A stretch of 64,000 bases of DNA, from NCBI GenBank assembly GCA_951802425.1, contig OX637797.1, positions 3,534,001 to 3,598,000 of the forward strand, read 5' to 3'. A program made the translations under genes and the position numbers. Below are positions 1 through 10,100 of this stretch, piece after piece; the first letter of the stretch is position 1; every line of letters begins with the position of its first letter. Source of the stretch: Clavaria fumosa. Lineage: Eukaryota; Basidiomycota; Agaricomycetes; Agaricales; Clavariaceae. A model generated the notes under the pieces. It was not told the origin of the DNA. It worked only from the letters and a program-made list of their open reading frames with translations, and did not search any database.

Positions 1-345
1 GAAAGAGATAACGAATATTGACGTGCGTATGGCAAGCTAGAAGGAGAATAGGACACCGAGGAGTACCGCTCTCTTTGGGAAACAAGGTAAGCATCATGTT
101 CGCCGACGCCAGAGCGTTTCTGGGCCCATTGGATAAATTCTTCTACGGACAGGCTTGCCTCATCCCCGCCGTAGTAAGGATTGAAGTCGACATGGGCAAC
201 TTTGAATCTTGCTTGTGAAAGGGCTCTGCGATGGATGACAATGTATCAAACAAATACTCGATTCCCGGGAGCCAACTTACGCAGAAACGATAGACTCAGT
301 GAGACCAGTGCCGAGAATGATTACGTCGAATGAGATATCCTCCAT
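1..345 (-). CDS. MRS6: Rab escort protein (Rab geranylgeranyltransferase component A), 5' part
   Basis: N-terminal part of a Rab escort protein, which presents newly made Rab GTPases to the geranylgeranyltransferase. The start ATG is at 345. Exon 1 is 345-281, a 55-nt GT-AG intron is 280-226, and exon 2 runs from 225 off the left edge. The translation has the dinucleotide-fold start DVIILGTGLTES and, after the intron, VDFNPYYGGDEASLS, the conserved GDI/REP sequence block. The intron falls between the two blocks and keeps frame. RabGDI has the same fold, but the TGLTES and YYGGDEASLS wording fits the escort protein better than GDI. The gene reads away from NSR1 and shares its 141-bp promoter. 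The rest of the gene lies outside the window. Confidence 0.88.
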
Positions 346-486
346 GGCTCAGCATCAGCAAGGCGCCTATGCGATTTATGTGCATGCCATTTACGTGCAA
401 TATTTCCCTTTATTTGCGCCGATCGACGCTTTTTTTTTTTCTTCGCTCTCACTCCTCACACGCTCAAACAACAACAAAAAAACCCA
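346..486. promoter_or_regulatory. Shared divergent promoter MRS6/NSR1
   Basis: 141 bp between the two start codons. Next to the NSR1 ATG there is a T run (430-440) followed by a C/T-rich stretch and a short A run just before the ATG. Pyrimidine-rich cores of this kind are common upstream of highly expressed fungal genes. No specific factor site is claimed. Confidence 0.5.
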
Positions 487-1971
487 ATGGCAAAGGCGAA
501 CGCAACACCCGCTGGTCACAAGTCATCTGCGGCAAAATCTGCCACGAAAAAGCAAAAACCCTCGAAGTCCATCGTTACTTCCTCGAAAGCCATTGTTACT
601 CCATCAAAGCCCACCAAGCCCACCCCAGTCACGACACATAAAAAAAAAAAGCCTGTCGAGTCGTCAGAATCATCTGACAACGAATCGGGAGAATCCAGCG
701 CAGAGATACCGTCCCATAAGAAAAAATCGAGCATTTCGTCCCAGTCGGGCGAAGAGGACTCTGAGTCCAGTGGTCTGGACGCCAAGCGCGCTAAGGAAGA
801 TAAGTCAAATAGTTCGGACGCCTCATCCGAGTCTGGCGAGGACGCCTCATCTGAGCCCCGCAAGAACGCCTCATCCAAGTCCGGCGAGAGCGCCTCATCA
901 GAGTCCGGCACGGACGACTCATCCGAGTCCGACGAGGACCCCAAGGACGACTCTAAGGACGAGTCATCCGGGTCCGGCGATGACACCGAGGAAGATGCTG
1001 AAGCACAAGCAGCGCACTCAAAAGGTTTGCGCACCGCATGCTCTAAATTTTAGCTCTGCTTATATGGAGTCACGTAGGCAAGCGTAAAGCTGATAGTCAA
1101 TCAGCCGCACCAGCCAAAAAGGCCAAGATGGCCAACGGTGATGCGGCGCAGGCACCAGTAGACCAAGAGGCCAAGGACATCTTCGTTGGAAAATTATCGT
1201 GGAATGTGGATGACGAGTGGCTGTCAACAGAATTCGCCGAGTGTGGTGAAGTTGTTTCTGCGCATGTGCAAATGGACAGGAACACAGGAAAATCCCGTGG
1301 ATTTGGATACGTCCACTTTGCCACCGCGGAGGCTGCTCAGAAGGCTCTTGCCTTGGACGGAAAGGAGATCGACGGCCGGCCTATTCACGTGGATGTGAGC
1401 ACTCCTCTTAACAAAGACAAGGCGCGCGAGAATAGGGCGAATGCCTTTGGAGATAAAACGAACGAGCCTTCTGCAACTCTCTTTGTCGGTAACCTGAGCT
1501 TCGACACGGTGGAGGATACCCTTTACGAGGCCTTTGGCGAGCACGGAAACGTGAAAAGCGTTCGCATTATTACAGACCGTGAAACAAACACTCCGAAGGG
1601 TTTCGGTTATATCGAGTTCACTGCCATCAAGGACGCTGCGAACGCTTTCAAAAAAATGAAAGGGAAAGAAATCGACGGGCGGAGCCTCAGACTTGATTTT
1701 TCCCGACCCAGAGACGCGGGTGGTTTCGGTATGAATGCACGGGTAAATAATCTCCCATCGCGCTTTTTTCGCGTCATCATGTGTGCTGATCTGAAGCTTT
1801 CTTCAGGGTCGTGGCGGTGGCGGTGAGTTCCGTGGACGCGGAGGACGTGGCGGACGCGGCGGATTCGGCGGATTTAGCGGACGCGGGGATGACCGTGGCC
1901 GTGGCCGTGGTAATCGTGGCCGAGGAGCGGGAGGCATTGCGCCCTTCCAAGGCAAAAGAACCAGGTTTTGA
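487..1971 (+). CDS. NSR1: Nucleolin-like nucleolar RNA-binding protein (Nsr1/Gar2 type)
   Basis: Nucleolar protein expected to act in pre-rRNA processing and small-subunit biogenesis. Exons are 487-1024, 1078-1742 and 1807-1971 (455 aa); both introns are GT-AG and keep frame. The N-terminal ~180 residues alternate Lys-rich patches with long Ser/Asp/Glu tracts. Exon 2 begins with a basic GKRKAD / AKKAK patch that looks like a nuclear localisation signal. Two RRM domains follow, each with both RNP motifs: IFVGKLSW with KSRGFGYVHF, and LFVGNLSF with KGFGYIEF. The third exon is an RGG/GRGG-rich tail ending in KRTRF. Acidic-Ser domain, two RRMs and RGG tail together are the layout of yeast Nsr1 and fission yeast Gar2. 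The repeated acidic exon also gives a long antisense ORF, which is not a gene. Confidence 0.93.
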
Positions 1972-2108
1972 GCCGGCATGCTTCGCTTGTCATTATGATG
2001 CTCGCACACGACCAAGAGGGTTGGAAAAGACTCTTTGTTTCATTGCAGGTGTACATAAAGCCAGACTACATAAAAGATTACTCCACACGCTTTCTCACTT
2101 TGCTCTGG

Positions 2109-4041
2109 TTAAGAGTCGTTACGACGCAAAATAGTATTCTTGAAGCCAGTTGTCTTCTCCAGTCTGTTGAGAAGTACGAAGAGCTTCTCTGCTTCTCTCT
2201 CTTTCTCCTCGTCAGTCATCTCTAAGCTAGGCTTCGGACCCTCAACAGTGCCCGTAATAGGATTTATCTGCTCTCCAGAACCCGTCGTGAAAAGTTGTGT
2301 CGACGCAGCGGGCGGAGGAGCAGTAAGCAGGCCTCGTTGGAAGAGAAAACCGGCTACATTCCCATACCCGAAATGCGATGAGAGCGACAGAGCTAAAGCA
2401 AGCGTCCTCATGTTGAGTTATTCATTCTAATTAGCGATTGCGACAACGCACCGTTCGAATCACACATTGCGAAGAGCATCTCACCCATGGTGGACTTGAG
2501 CCTCGGATAATATGAGCAGACAAGCAAACGCAGCGCTCGGCCCAGAAGGGTGGGTCGCGATTCCAAAGGCCGAGTTCGGTCAAGGTCTGCAGGGACCAGC
2601 CAATCCCGCATTCGGCTTCTGCAAACCTCGTCGCCGAGACACATCCGGGCGAGGAGCACGACGAGAGGGCTAATGAGATGGTCTAGAGTAGCTTCGTTGC
2701 CTTCCTTGCATGTACCATGCTGGGACGCGTCATCGGGCTCCGTGGCGCCAGGAAAGTAATGTTCCAGGCATGCATCGAGCAGCTTGTACGCAGCGAAGAG
2801 CGTGTCAGGAACAGTGGTTGGGACGAACGCCTCATTCCCTGTTTCACCTGTGGTCGAGAGGGGGTCACCAAACCAGAAAGGTCGAAGGCGAGGTGATACT
2901 GGGACAGTGATTAAGTTGTGCACGACGTGCGTAAGTGGTGCCTCGATGGGGCATGGGGACGTTGCTGAAAGAGAAGCGAACACGTGAAGAAGCGCGGGCA
3001 AGATGCTGCATCGCCTGGTCGTTGATCTTGCATCATAGGGTATGAGCAATTGGGAACATACGGATCAAGCCTGGGGCTCCAATAGTCCCCCATAACTGGC
3101 TCTGTGTCCTCAAGGTGGCTCGCGGCATCCGGATTCTGCAATTCAGTGCGAACCATCTATGCATGGGAAGGAGGTCAGAAGTACGTCTAGCTAAAGGGAA
3201 GTGAGGCTAACTTTTGGATAATGCACGAGTATATTGAAAACGAATTTGAGGAAATCTGTGGTTGCTTCTCTGCTCATCTCTGTGTCTTCATTGACCTTCT
3301 CGGCGAGCCAAAGAAGCTTGCTCCCGATTATAGTGGCCAAAGCTCTGTCCTCAACGAGTTCTTTAATGAAAGATCCTGCAGTTGTCGGTGAAATCGTGGA
3401 GAAGTAAAACAAACGAGAGACAACAAATGTTTCCACGAGGGAGGTACTCCTCTAGAAACGGTTTGTAAATGAAGAATATTTAGAATTACCGGGCGACACT
3501 GACCTCAAGCATTTGAACACACGCATGTCCACCGCCGACCTCTAGCCAAGTGGAACGTGCTGGCTCAATTAGCAGCAATGCATTAGCAATGCATTTGAGA
3601 CCTTCCATGCGTGCTTCGGGGTCATTGTCGGAAGACTGACAGAACGCAAGAAGGAAGGACAGATTCGCAGGAGTCGCGATGATTTGAGACCCAACAGGGC
3701 TTTTGCCAAGGTTTTTTACCGCCAACAGTGCCAGTGCTGTTTCTGACGTACATAACACAAGTCTTGTAATTAGGAGAGCAGAACGTTCAGACGAATGGCA
3801 CACACCATTCGCTGTAAGTCTGGTTTGAGTTTCGAGGTCACTGCAAGCTCGAACATCGTCCAGTAATAGCTGAATCAGATTCCAGTTACCGGGGTTCAAC
3901 GGAACACCTGTATGCAGTTAACGCAGAGAAAATGGCGGACCGCAAGGTTATACCATCGACGATAGATCTGAGAATAGCTGACACCTCGTCTCTCGGAGAA
4001 TGAGGCGACAGGGCTGCATAGCTCGCCAGCAAGTCGGACAT
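2109..4041 (-). CDS. RIC8: RIC8/synembryn, G-alpha guanine nucleotide exchange factor and chaperone
   Basis: Cytosolic factor that folds and activates G-protein alpha subunits. Seven exons on the minus strand: 4041-3954, 3907-3806, 3742-3504, 3451-3212, 3156-3062, 3005-2448 and 2406-2109. They total 1,620 nt (539 aa), close to the family length. All introns are GT-AG; the last is only 41 nt. Family signatures are visible in order: LNPGNWNLIQLLLDD near residue 30, RCIANALLL-like ECLKCIANALLLIEPAR wording mid-protein, VVHNLITVPV, and the C-terminal hallmark block STMGEMLFAMCDSN followed by FGYGNVAGFLFQRG. The last block is split by the final intron, which supports the chosen splice sites. The protein ends shortly after an acidic EEKEREAEKL helix. 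It is convergent with NSR1 (137 bp) and downstream of MED10 on the same strand. Confidence 0.9.
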
Positions 4042-4495
4042 CAAGAGTGGTCGCTCTTTGTGACCGTTAAGCGGCCGGTCGTTTGACTGGTTGACCTACT
4101 GTACTGTAATTGTAATTGTTTCACGCAATCAAAACAACATTCCCGACCTGAGATCGCAATGCAAAAGAATATATCTGAGGCAGGCTTCTAGTCGGTAAGT
4201 GCTTGGGCCAACTTCACTTGGGTAGCGGAAATACTCAAGCAGCCAACAGCCCTTACTGTAGGGCATTTCGAATCAGTACAGGAACGATCTATTACTTGTA
4301 CTGCAACTCGAGGACTGCATGACTTGTCATCTAGTGATAGGCATTCAATGCGCTAGTCTGAACTAGCCACATACATAGTCACTGGTCGAAGGTGGATCCT
4401 CCTCCTGGAGACTGGTCTGGCCTTGAATCCGTGATGTGCGCTTCAAGTTCTGGGAAGTTCTGACGCAATGCCTCGTTGAGATAGTTTCTATATGA
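4042..4495. other. Intergenic RIC8 upstream region
   Basis: 454 bp between the MED10 stop and the RIC8 start, expected to hold the RIC8 promoter and the MED10 3' end. I see no supported ORF, RNA gene or repeat in it. Confidence 0.5.
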
Positions 4496-5000
4496 CTATA
4501 AAAAACGAGCAGCCTGAAAATCGCATCGTTGATGAGAAACAGCGAAAGACATACGGCCAATGCAGCAATTTTGCCGTTCATGAATTGATTCTCGGTCGCG
4601 GCTCTTTCTAGCCTTTCCTTTGTCAACTGCAGCGGACTGCGGGAATTGTCGATGTCTAGCAGGACTTGTATGGGAATTACGATTGACATGCAAAGCGCCA
4701 TCTCATCGATAGTTGCTAGATGTTGAACGACTTCATTGCTGAAATACATCATATGAAATCAACTTTGAATCTTCCTTCTATCAGACTTTGTGAAGCATAC
4801 ACACGGAGACCAACATGTTTACCGCCGCCAGGTCGATCCCTCTCCTTTGTGGAGTCGTTGATCACTGTGGTTGCCAAATTATACAGCGCATTGGCCAATC
4901 CAAGCAACTCCAGCTCTAAATCTCCCTGGACACCTGTAGGAGGAGGTGACTGCGAGGATCGTGGAGAGTCGGTCGCGGGTGCTGGATTGCGGGACGCCAT
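4496..5000 (-). CDS. MED10: Mediator complex subunit 10
   Basis: Middle-module subunit of the Mediator coactivator of RNA polymerase II. Three exons: 5000-4801, 4738-4555 and 4513-4496 (402 nt, 133 aa). Intron 1 uses a GTATGC donor, intron 2 a GTATGT donor (41 nt). The final exon encodes only AARFL and the stop. Diagnostic wording includes ALYNLATTVIND, VVQHLATIDEMA, IPIQVLLDIDNSRSP and TKERLERAATENQF, matching the conserved MED10/Nut2 core. A GTG 21 nt upstream is in frame, but the ATG at 5000 gives a typical fungal start. The gene lies tandemly between coilin and RIC8, only 119 bp after the coilin stop. Confidence 0.88.
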
Positions 5001-5119
5001 AGACGCGGACAACGCCAGCACTTAGCTTAGCAATGATGCATTAATGATGTGTCATTGTGGGACTTTCACGTGCCGCAGATATCTAACGAGTGACGCGCGG
5101 CGACTCGAGGTCGCAAGCA

Positions 5120-6841
5120 CTAATTTATTATCCTCCAATTCATGGATAATACATCTGCCCAAGGGTGTTCACCCGGCTGTCCACACCCTTCCTCATCAGC
5201 AATCTTTCCGGGTCTGTATATCGCTTCGACTTTAATAATTTCACCGTTCCCCACCTCGACGATGGATGCTAAGTTGATCACCAATTCGGGTGTCCAGGTT
5301 TCTTCGTTCAGCTCAAGTGCCTAAGGAAAAGATATGAGTAGTGAAAGGTGTGGCGCAAGACACCCAGAGTGGACAAAGTGACATATGCTGAACACAGGCA
5401 AATGCTGCCGCATCATGACCCACACCAAAAAGAAAAATTGGCCATGAGCAGGACGTTTCCCATGATCCGAGGGAGGCAAACGCGACGAGGTGAGACACGT
5501 ACCTCCCACCCAACCGTCAGCCCGACTTTGAGTTGGTCATTCTCTTTAATCAGTTCATATGTATCCCATGCGCGCCTTACGGCGTCGAAATCAATATCGT
5601 TCGCCAACTCCCGGTCTTCTACCGCGCGGTGCTCTACGACTGGCTGACCGTTGGTTAAGCTAGGCTGATGGTGTGACGGACCCCCACCCAGTTCGGCTTC
5701 CGGTTCGCTAAGGGACGCCCTGGCTCTATGGCCTCTTTTCTCATTACATCGATGGCTCGTCACGAACACATTTTGTGGCAATTGACCAAGCGCTTGTTTC
5801 TCCGATGGTGGTTTAAGTTGGATTTCGGGCGAGACGCCATTACTGGGTACCAGAGTTACACACCCTTCTATATCCCTGCTCCGTTTGCTGACATCTGCAA
5901 AGACAATCCTAGCTCTTGGTACAGCCCGCGAAGCCCTGAGTGCCTTCCTCTTGTTTTTATTTTTAGTCTTGAGTGACTCCATCATCAATGTGTGTGCCGG
6001 CGTGTTTGAATGATCCTTCTGCGAACCGGAGGCAAAGGTACCCACAATTGGATTTTGCTCTAGTTCTTGTTGGTTGCGCTCCACTCCTGGCACTGGAGCG
6101 GGGTCGAAAGATGCTGTACCTAATGGGTGCGCGTTGGCCGACGTGGCCATGTTATCGGCTTTTACCAGCTGCTTCCTGGCTCTCCTGCGTAGGTTTCGGC
6201 TACGAGTGGACGGCTTCCCTTGACCAGGGGGTACATGATTCTGCTTCTTGCGCGACAAGGGTTGCCTGTCGGCCAGACGTGAGTCAAGTTATGCAACGAG
6301 GTAAGAATGCTCTCAAAGGGATTTGAACATGAATTGGAGGCGATTAAGAAAAAGCACATTCTAAAGATTGTACTTACTCAGGAGTCGCCTTTCGCAGAAT
6401 AGGAAGGAAAGTGGGAGAAGTTCGAGGTGATGATGATGATTCCGAGTCCGTGTTCGTCGATGAGTCCGATGAAGTATTGGAGGAGTCGGAAGCTGAACTA
6501 GAGGTTGGCTCGTCCGAGCGGCTCGTTGTTTCAGATTTGTACTTCCGTTTCTTGGACGTAGGGTGTTCAAGTTGCACTTGCTTGCCAAGGCTAGGGACGT
6601 GTAGTTTGATACCCACAATCTCACCGTCTCTGATTACGCCCACAGCGCTTTCTGGTAACAAGTCCCATTCGTCCATGACGAGGACGACATCCTCCGGGTT
6701 AATAGACAAGCTGCGGAGAGCCTCCACGTGCAGGCAAATGGATCGTTTAAGGTCGAGTACTTTTTTGCATTTACCGATGTCCACATCGAACCAAGCTTTG
6801 AGAGGCGGAAGAGGTGTGAATGTGACGAGCCGTACACGCAT
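5120..6841 (-). CDS. Coilin-like protein (Cajal body scaffold)
   Basis: Predicted coilin orthologue, the marker and scaffold of Cajal bodies where snRNPs mature. Exons 6841-6378, 6265-5503 and 5320-5120 sum to 1,428 nt (475 aa); both introns are GT-AG and in phase. Residues 1-90 match the coilin N-terminal self-association domain: VRLVTFTPLPPLKAWFDVDI, then DVVLVMDEWDLLPESA and VGVIRDGEIVGIKL. A Ser-rich acidic linker follows (about 110-150), then an Arg/Lys-rich stretch (about 155-175). The last ~70 residues, split by the 182-nt intron, contain VGLTVGWE followed by LELNEETWTPELVI, the W...P-E-rich C-terminal coilin pattern. Loss of either domain would have argued for a chance match; both are present. 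A LINE sits 94 bp upstream of the ATG in its promoter. Confidence 0.78.
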
Positions 6842-6933
6842 CGACTGGTGTCCGTCGTCTTTTCAATTAGGATAAGTCCACGTGCCTTGCAAGCGTCTGC
6901 GGCGGTGACGACAAATATGGTAGAGTCACGTGA

Positions 6934-6935
<2 letters not shown>
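6842..6935. promoter_or_regulatory. Coilin-proximal half of the split coilin/SEC63 promoter, with CACGTG palindrome
   Basis: 94 bp between the coilin ATG and the poly(A) end of the LINE. Positions 6926-6935 contain a palindromic CACGTG core (E-box type, the general target class of bHLH factors). The last 8 bp are the LINE target-site duplication. The other half of the promoter is at 12961-13038. Confidence 0.55.
6928..6935 (+). repeat. Target-site duplication of the LINE, 3' copy
   Basis: The 8-bp ACGTGACC directly precedes the T run (poly(A) on the minus strand). It is repeated exactly at 12953-12960 beyond the 5' end of the element. Confidence 0.75.

Positions 6936-6974
<39 letters not shown>
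6936..6974 (-). other. Poly(A) tail of the LINE
   Basis: A run of 39 T on the plus strand lies between the target-site duplication and the LINE 3' UTR. It reads as poly(A) in element orientation, the product of target-primed reverse transcription. Confidence 0.9.
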
Positions 6975-6975
<1 letters not shown>

Positions 6976-7110
6976 AATCAGCATTTCTATACCGCAACAT
7001 GTAGCTATGACAAAGACGCGGTTGTACGTATAGTACGTGGGTATGTAGTGTGATTGTTGTTTGGGTAGGTGGTAGTCTGTCGTGTGGTTTGTGGTTTATA
7101 TTGCCTTAAT

Positions 7111-10100
7111 TCATGGCGGGTCTGGGGGTTCTGTCGGATCTGGAGTCTCTGACAGGTCGAGGCCTGGGAGGCTCGGGGGTTGTGGTGTTTCGGGGTTTCT
7201 TCCGGTGGATGTGAAAGCACCGGATTGTCGTAAAAACGTTGCCACTGCAAGGAGTCCCTTCGTGCCGCTTAGAAGTATGTGTGGTGAGTGGTCGCGGTGT
7301 ACTTCTGTTAGTATGTGGCGATGTTCGTCGTAGGTTCGGCAATTGTGGAATATGTGATCTCGGTATCGTGTCGCCGTGGGCAGGGTGTCTCCGCATGAGC
7401 ATTCGGGCTCATGCGGGATATTCATTCGTGCGTAGTACGGTGGGTTGTACCCGTGCATCGTTCGGACTTGGGTGAGGCGTCCAAATACTTCGGGTTCTTT
7501 CTCGAGTTGTGTGAAAACTCGCCCGGGTTTGGTAGTCGGCGGGTCAAGGGCATTTGCCTCTCCGAAAGCTCCTGTGAACGGGGATTTTTTGATTAGTTCC
7601 TTCCATTTGCGAATGACAAGCTGGGATCGCTTCTCTGCGTGATATGCGAGAGAGTCAGAGAAAAAGCTGTCTCGTTTCTTGCGTCCTTGTTTGGCTAGTT
7701 TGTCTGCCTTTTCGTTGATTTCTATTCCTTTGTGTGCCGGTATCCATTGTAGTGTTATGCTGTGTTCGTTATCTGTTAGGAACTGTCGTGCGAGTTTTGA
7801 GAAGATGAGGGATAGTGGTTGTGTTGGGTGGGATTTGATGTCTGTGATGTTTTTTAGTGCGGATGAGCTGTCTGATAGAAAGACTATCTTTTGGATTTCA
7901 GGGTGTTCTCCGCAGTATTTTGTTGCGAGGTACATTCCAATTGTTATGGCTAAGGATTCCCCGTCATATGCATTTGTGCGTGTGCCCACACTGTAAGCTC
8001 GTTCGAAGGCGACATTTGTGCCGTGTCTGGCGTGTATGCCTGCTCCTGTTCTTTTTGGTCCTTTGATTCGTTGTCGTTGGGGGAGTGCTTCTCGGGTTTG
8101 TTGTCGGGTACTCGCATCAGGATTGTTTAGTCGTTCGTGGCTTACTCTTTTTCTTGAGCCATCTGTTCCTACGTACAATGTGTTAGCCTGTTTTGTAATT
8201 GTAGAAGCGAGGCAGGAGGTTTGTTCTTCTATGTATCTTTCTTTTGCCTCGGCTTTGGTTGGTGGTAGGATGGTGGTGATCCTAGGGTGTTTGTCAAGGG
8301 AGTCTTTCCAGGGTGGTTCGACGAGTGGGTTGAGTTGTGGAGTGGGTTGCGCATTGGTTAGTTGAGCAATACGTTGGATCGGGGTTTGTCTTGAAAGAGG
8401 AGTTCGGATGGCGAAGGGTTGGGTGTGGTTTCCGAACGTGATTCGCATTCTTGTGGGTGGTGGTGGGATTCGTGCTAGTACGGGTGAGCTGGGAAGTAAA
8501 CGGTGTAAGCGTATGGAGTAGGAATAGCATAGTCGTTGAATAATAAAGGCGATCGGTGGGATGTGTGATATGTACTGCAGCGCTGCTATTGGCGTAGATC
8601 GGAAGGCTCGGCATATTCTGCGTAGTGAATGGTTGAGAGCGGTTTGCAGTCTTTTCGTGTTAGACTTGTCGTATCGTCCACCCCACCAAAGTTGGCATCC
8701 GTATGTAAGCACAGGGATGACTGTTGATAGCGTTAGTTGTCGTAGTTGTACGTGCGACATGCCTCGGATTGTGTTTCCGAGTATGCTCATTGCTCGGATT
8801 GTCGCCGTTGCTCGGTCCGCCATAGTTTTGGTGTGGAAGGTAAAATTAAGATGGCGGTCGAGGTAGAAGCCAAGCCATCGTAAGTTTTTGGGAGCAACTA
8901 TCGGTTTCTGGTTGGCGATTCGTAGTAGTGGTGAGTTGCTGTCTGGTCCTTTTGTAAAGTGCATTAGTTCGATTTTTTCTGGCTGCACTTCTAGGCCATT
9001 CGCTGTGAGCCAATGGGTTATTGTTTCGTATGCTCTTTGAAGTCTGATAATGTTAGTGTCTAAAGAAGATGAGAAGGTTAGGATTACTCCATCATCTATG
9101 TACGCAAAAGATAGAATTCTTTGTGTGATGAGTTTTCTGAGGTTAAGAAGGTCAGCACTATAAATAATTGCAAGAATGGGGGAAAGGGGGGATCCTTGGG
9201 GGATTCCATTTGAGATATGTACTGGGTCGGAAGTGAATCCATCGAATGAAAGAGTTGTGGTCCGGTCGCGTAAGAAGGAGTCGATGATCTGAATGGTTTT
9301 CTGGTTGAAACCCGCGTGTTTGAGTCTAGCTTTCATTCCGTCGTGGTTGACAGCATTGAAGAATCCCGTTATGTCGAAAAAGAGGCCCGTTGCCTTGGAT
9401 CCTTGGTTCCAAGCACTCTGAATGTCCTGTATAAAGGCTAGACCAGCATCAATAGTAGAAGAGTGTATGCGTCCACCAAATTGATAGTGTGAGACCAGGT
9501 CGTGTTCGGCGACCTCATACTGTACCCTTCTTGCGATGATCTTGTCGAGAATCTTGCCTAGGCATTCTATTAGTTGGATTGGGCGGTAGGCGGAGGGTAG
9601 GCTGTAGTCTTTTTTCTTTGGTTTAGGTACGACCGACGTATTGGATTTTTTGAAGGGTGCTGGGTAGTGTCCGGTTTCGACGCACTTGGAGTATAAGTAA
9701 AAAAGGAGGTTGGGGGCTACCTCCCACGTCCATCTTATTGCTGTGTAGTTGATTTTTGACGGGCCTGGGGCGGTATCTTTCCTTTGGTGTCTTATGGCGT
9801 GTTCTAGTTCAGAGAAAGTTAGTGGGTGGAATGTTCGTTCTGGGCACTGTTCATCAGTGGGTGAGTATGGTTGGACTGTGGGTGGAGCAGGGAAGAACTG
9901 CTGTGCAAAATGGTTCGCTCGTTCTTGGTCCGAGGAGGCAGGTACGTTTGATGGGCTTGTATATAGAGGGCGGTAGCGTTTCCCATCATGTTTGTACCAT
10001 TTTGTGAATTCCCAGACCGTTTTCGATGTAGCGCCTTCTAGTCGTTCGGTGGCCCATGTTCTTTTCGCATGTCTTACTTTGCCGCGGAATGCTGCTTGGG

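Noticed and set aside
516..1034. Long antisense Ser/Asp-rich ORF opposite NSR1 exon 1
   Set aside because: It is the mirror of a Ser/Glu/Asp repeat coding tract; low-complexity codons stay open on both strands. No motif and no independent gene structure.
2140..2430. Plus-strand ORF opposite the last RIC8 exons
   Set aside because: Shadow of the RIC8 coding sequence; RIC8 matches its family on the minus strand across this interval.
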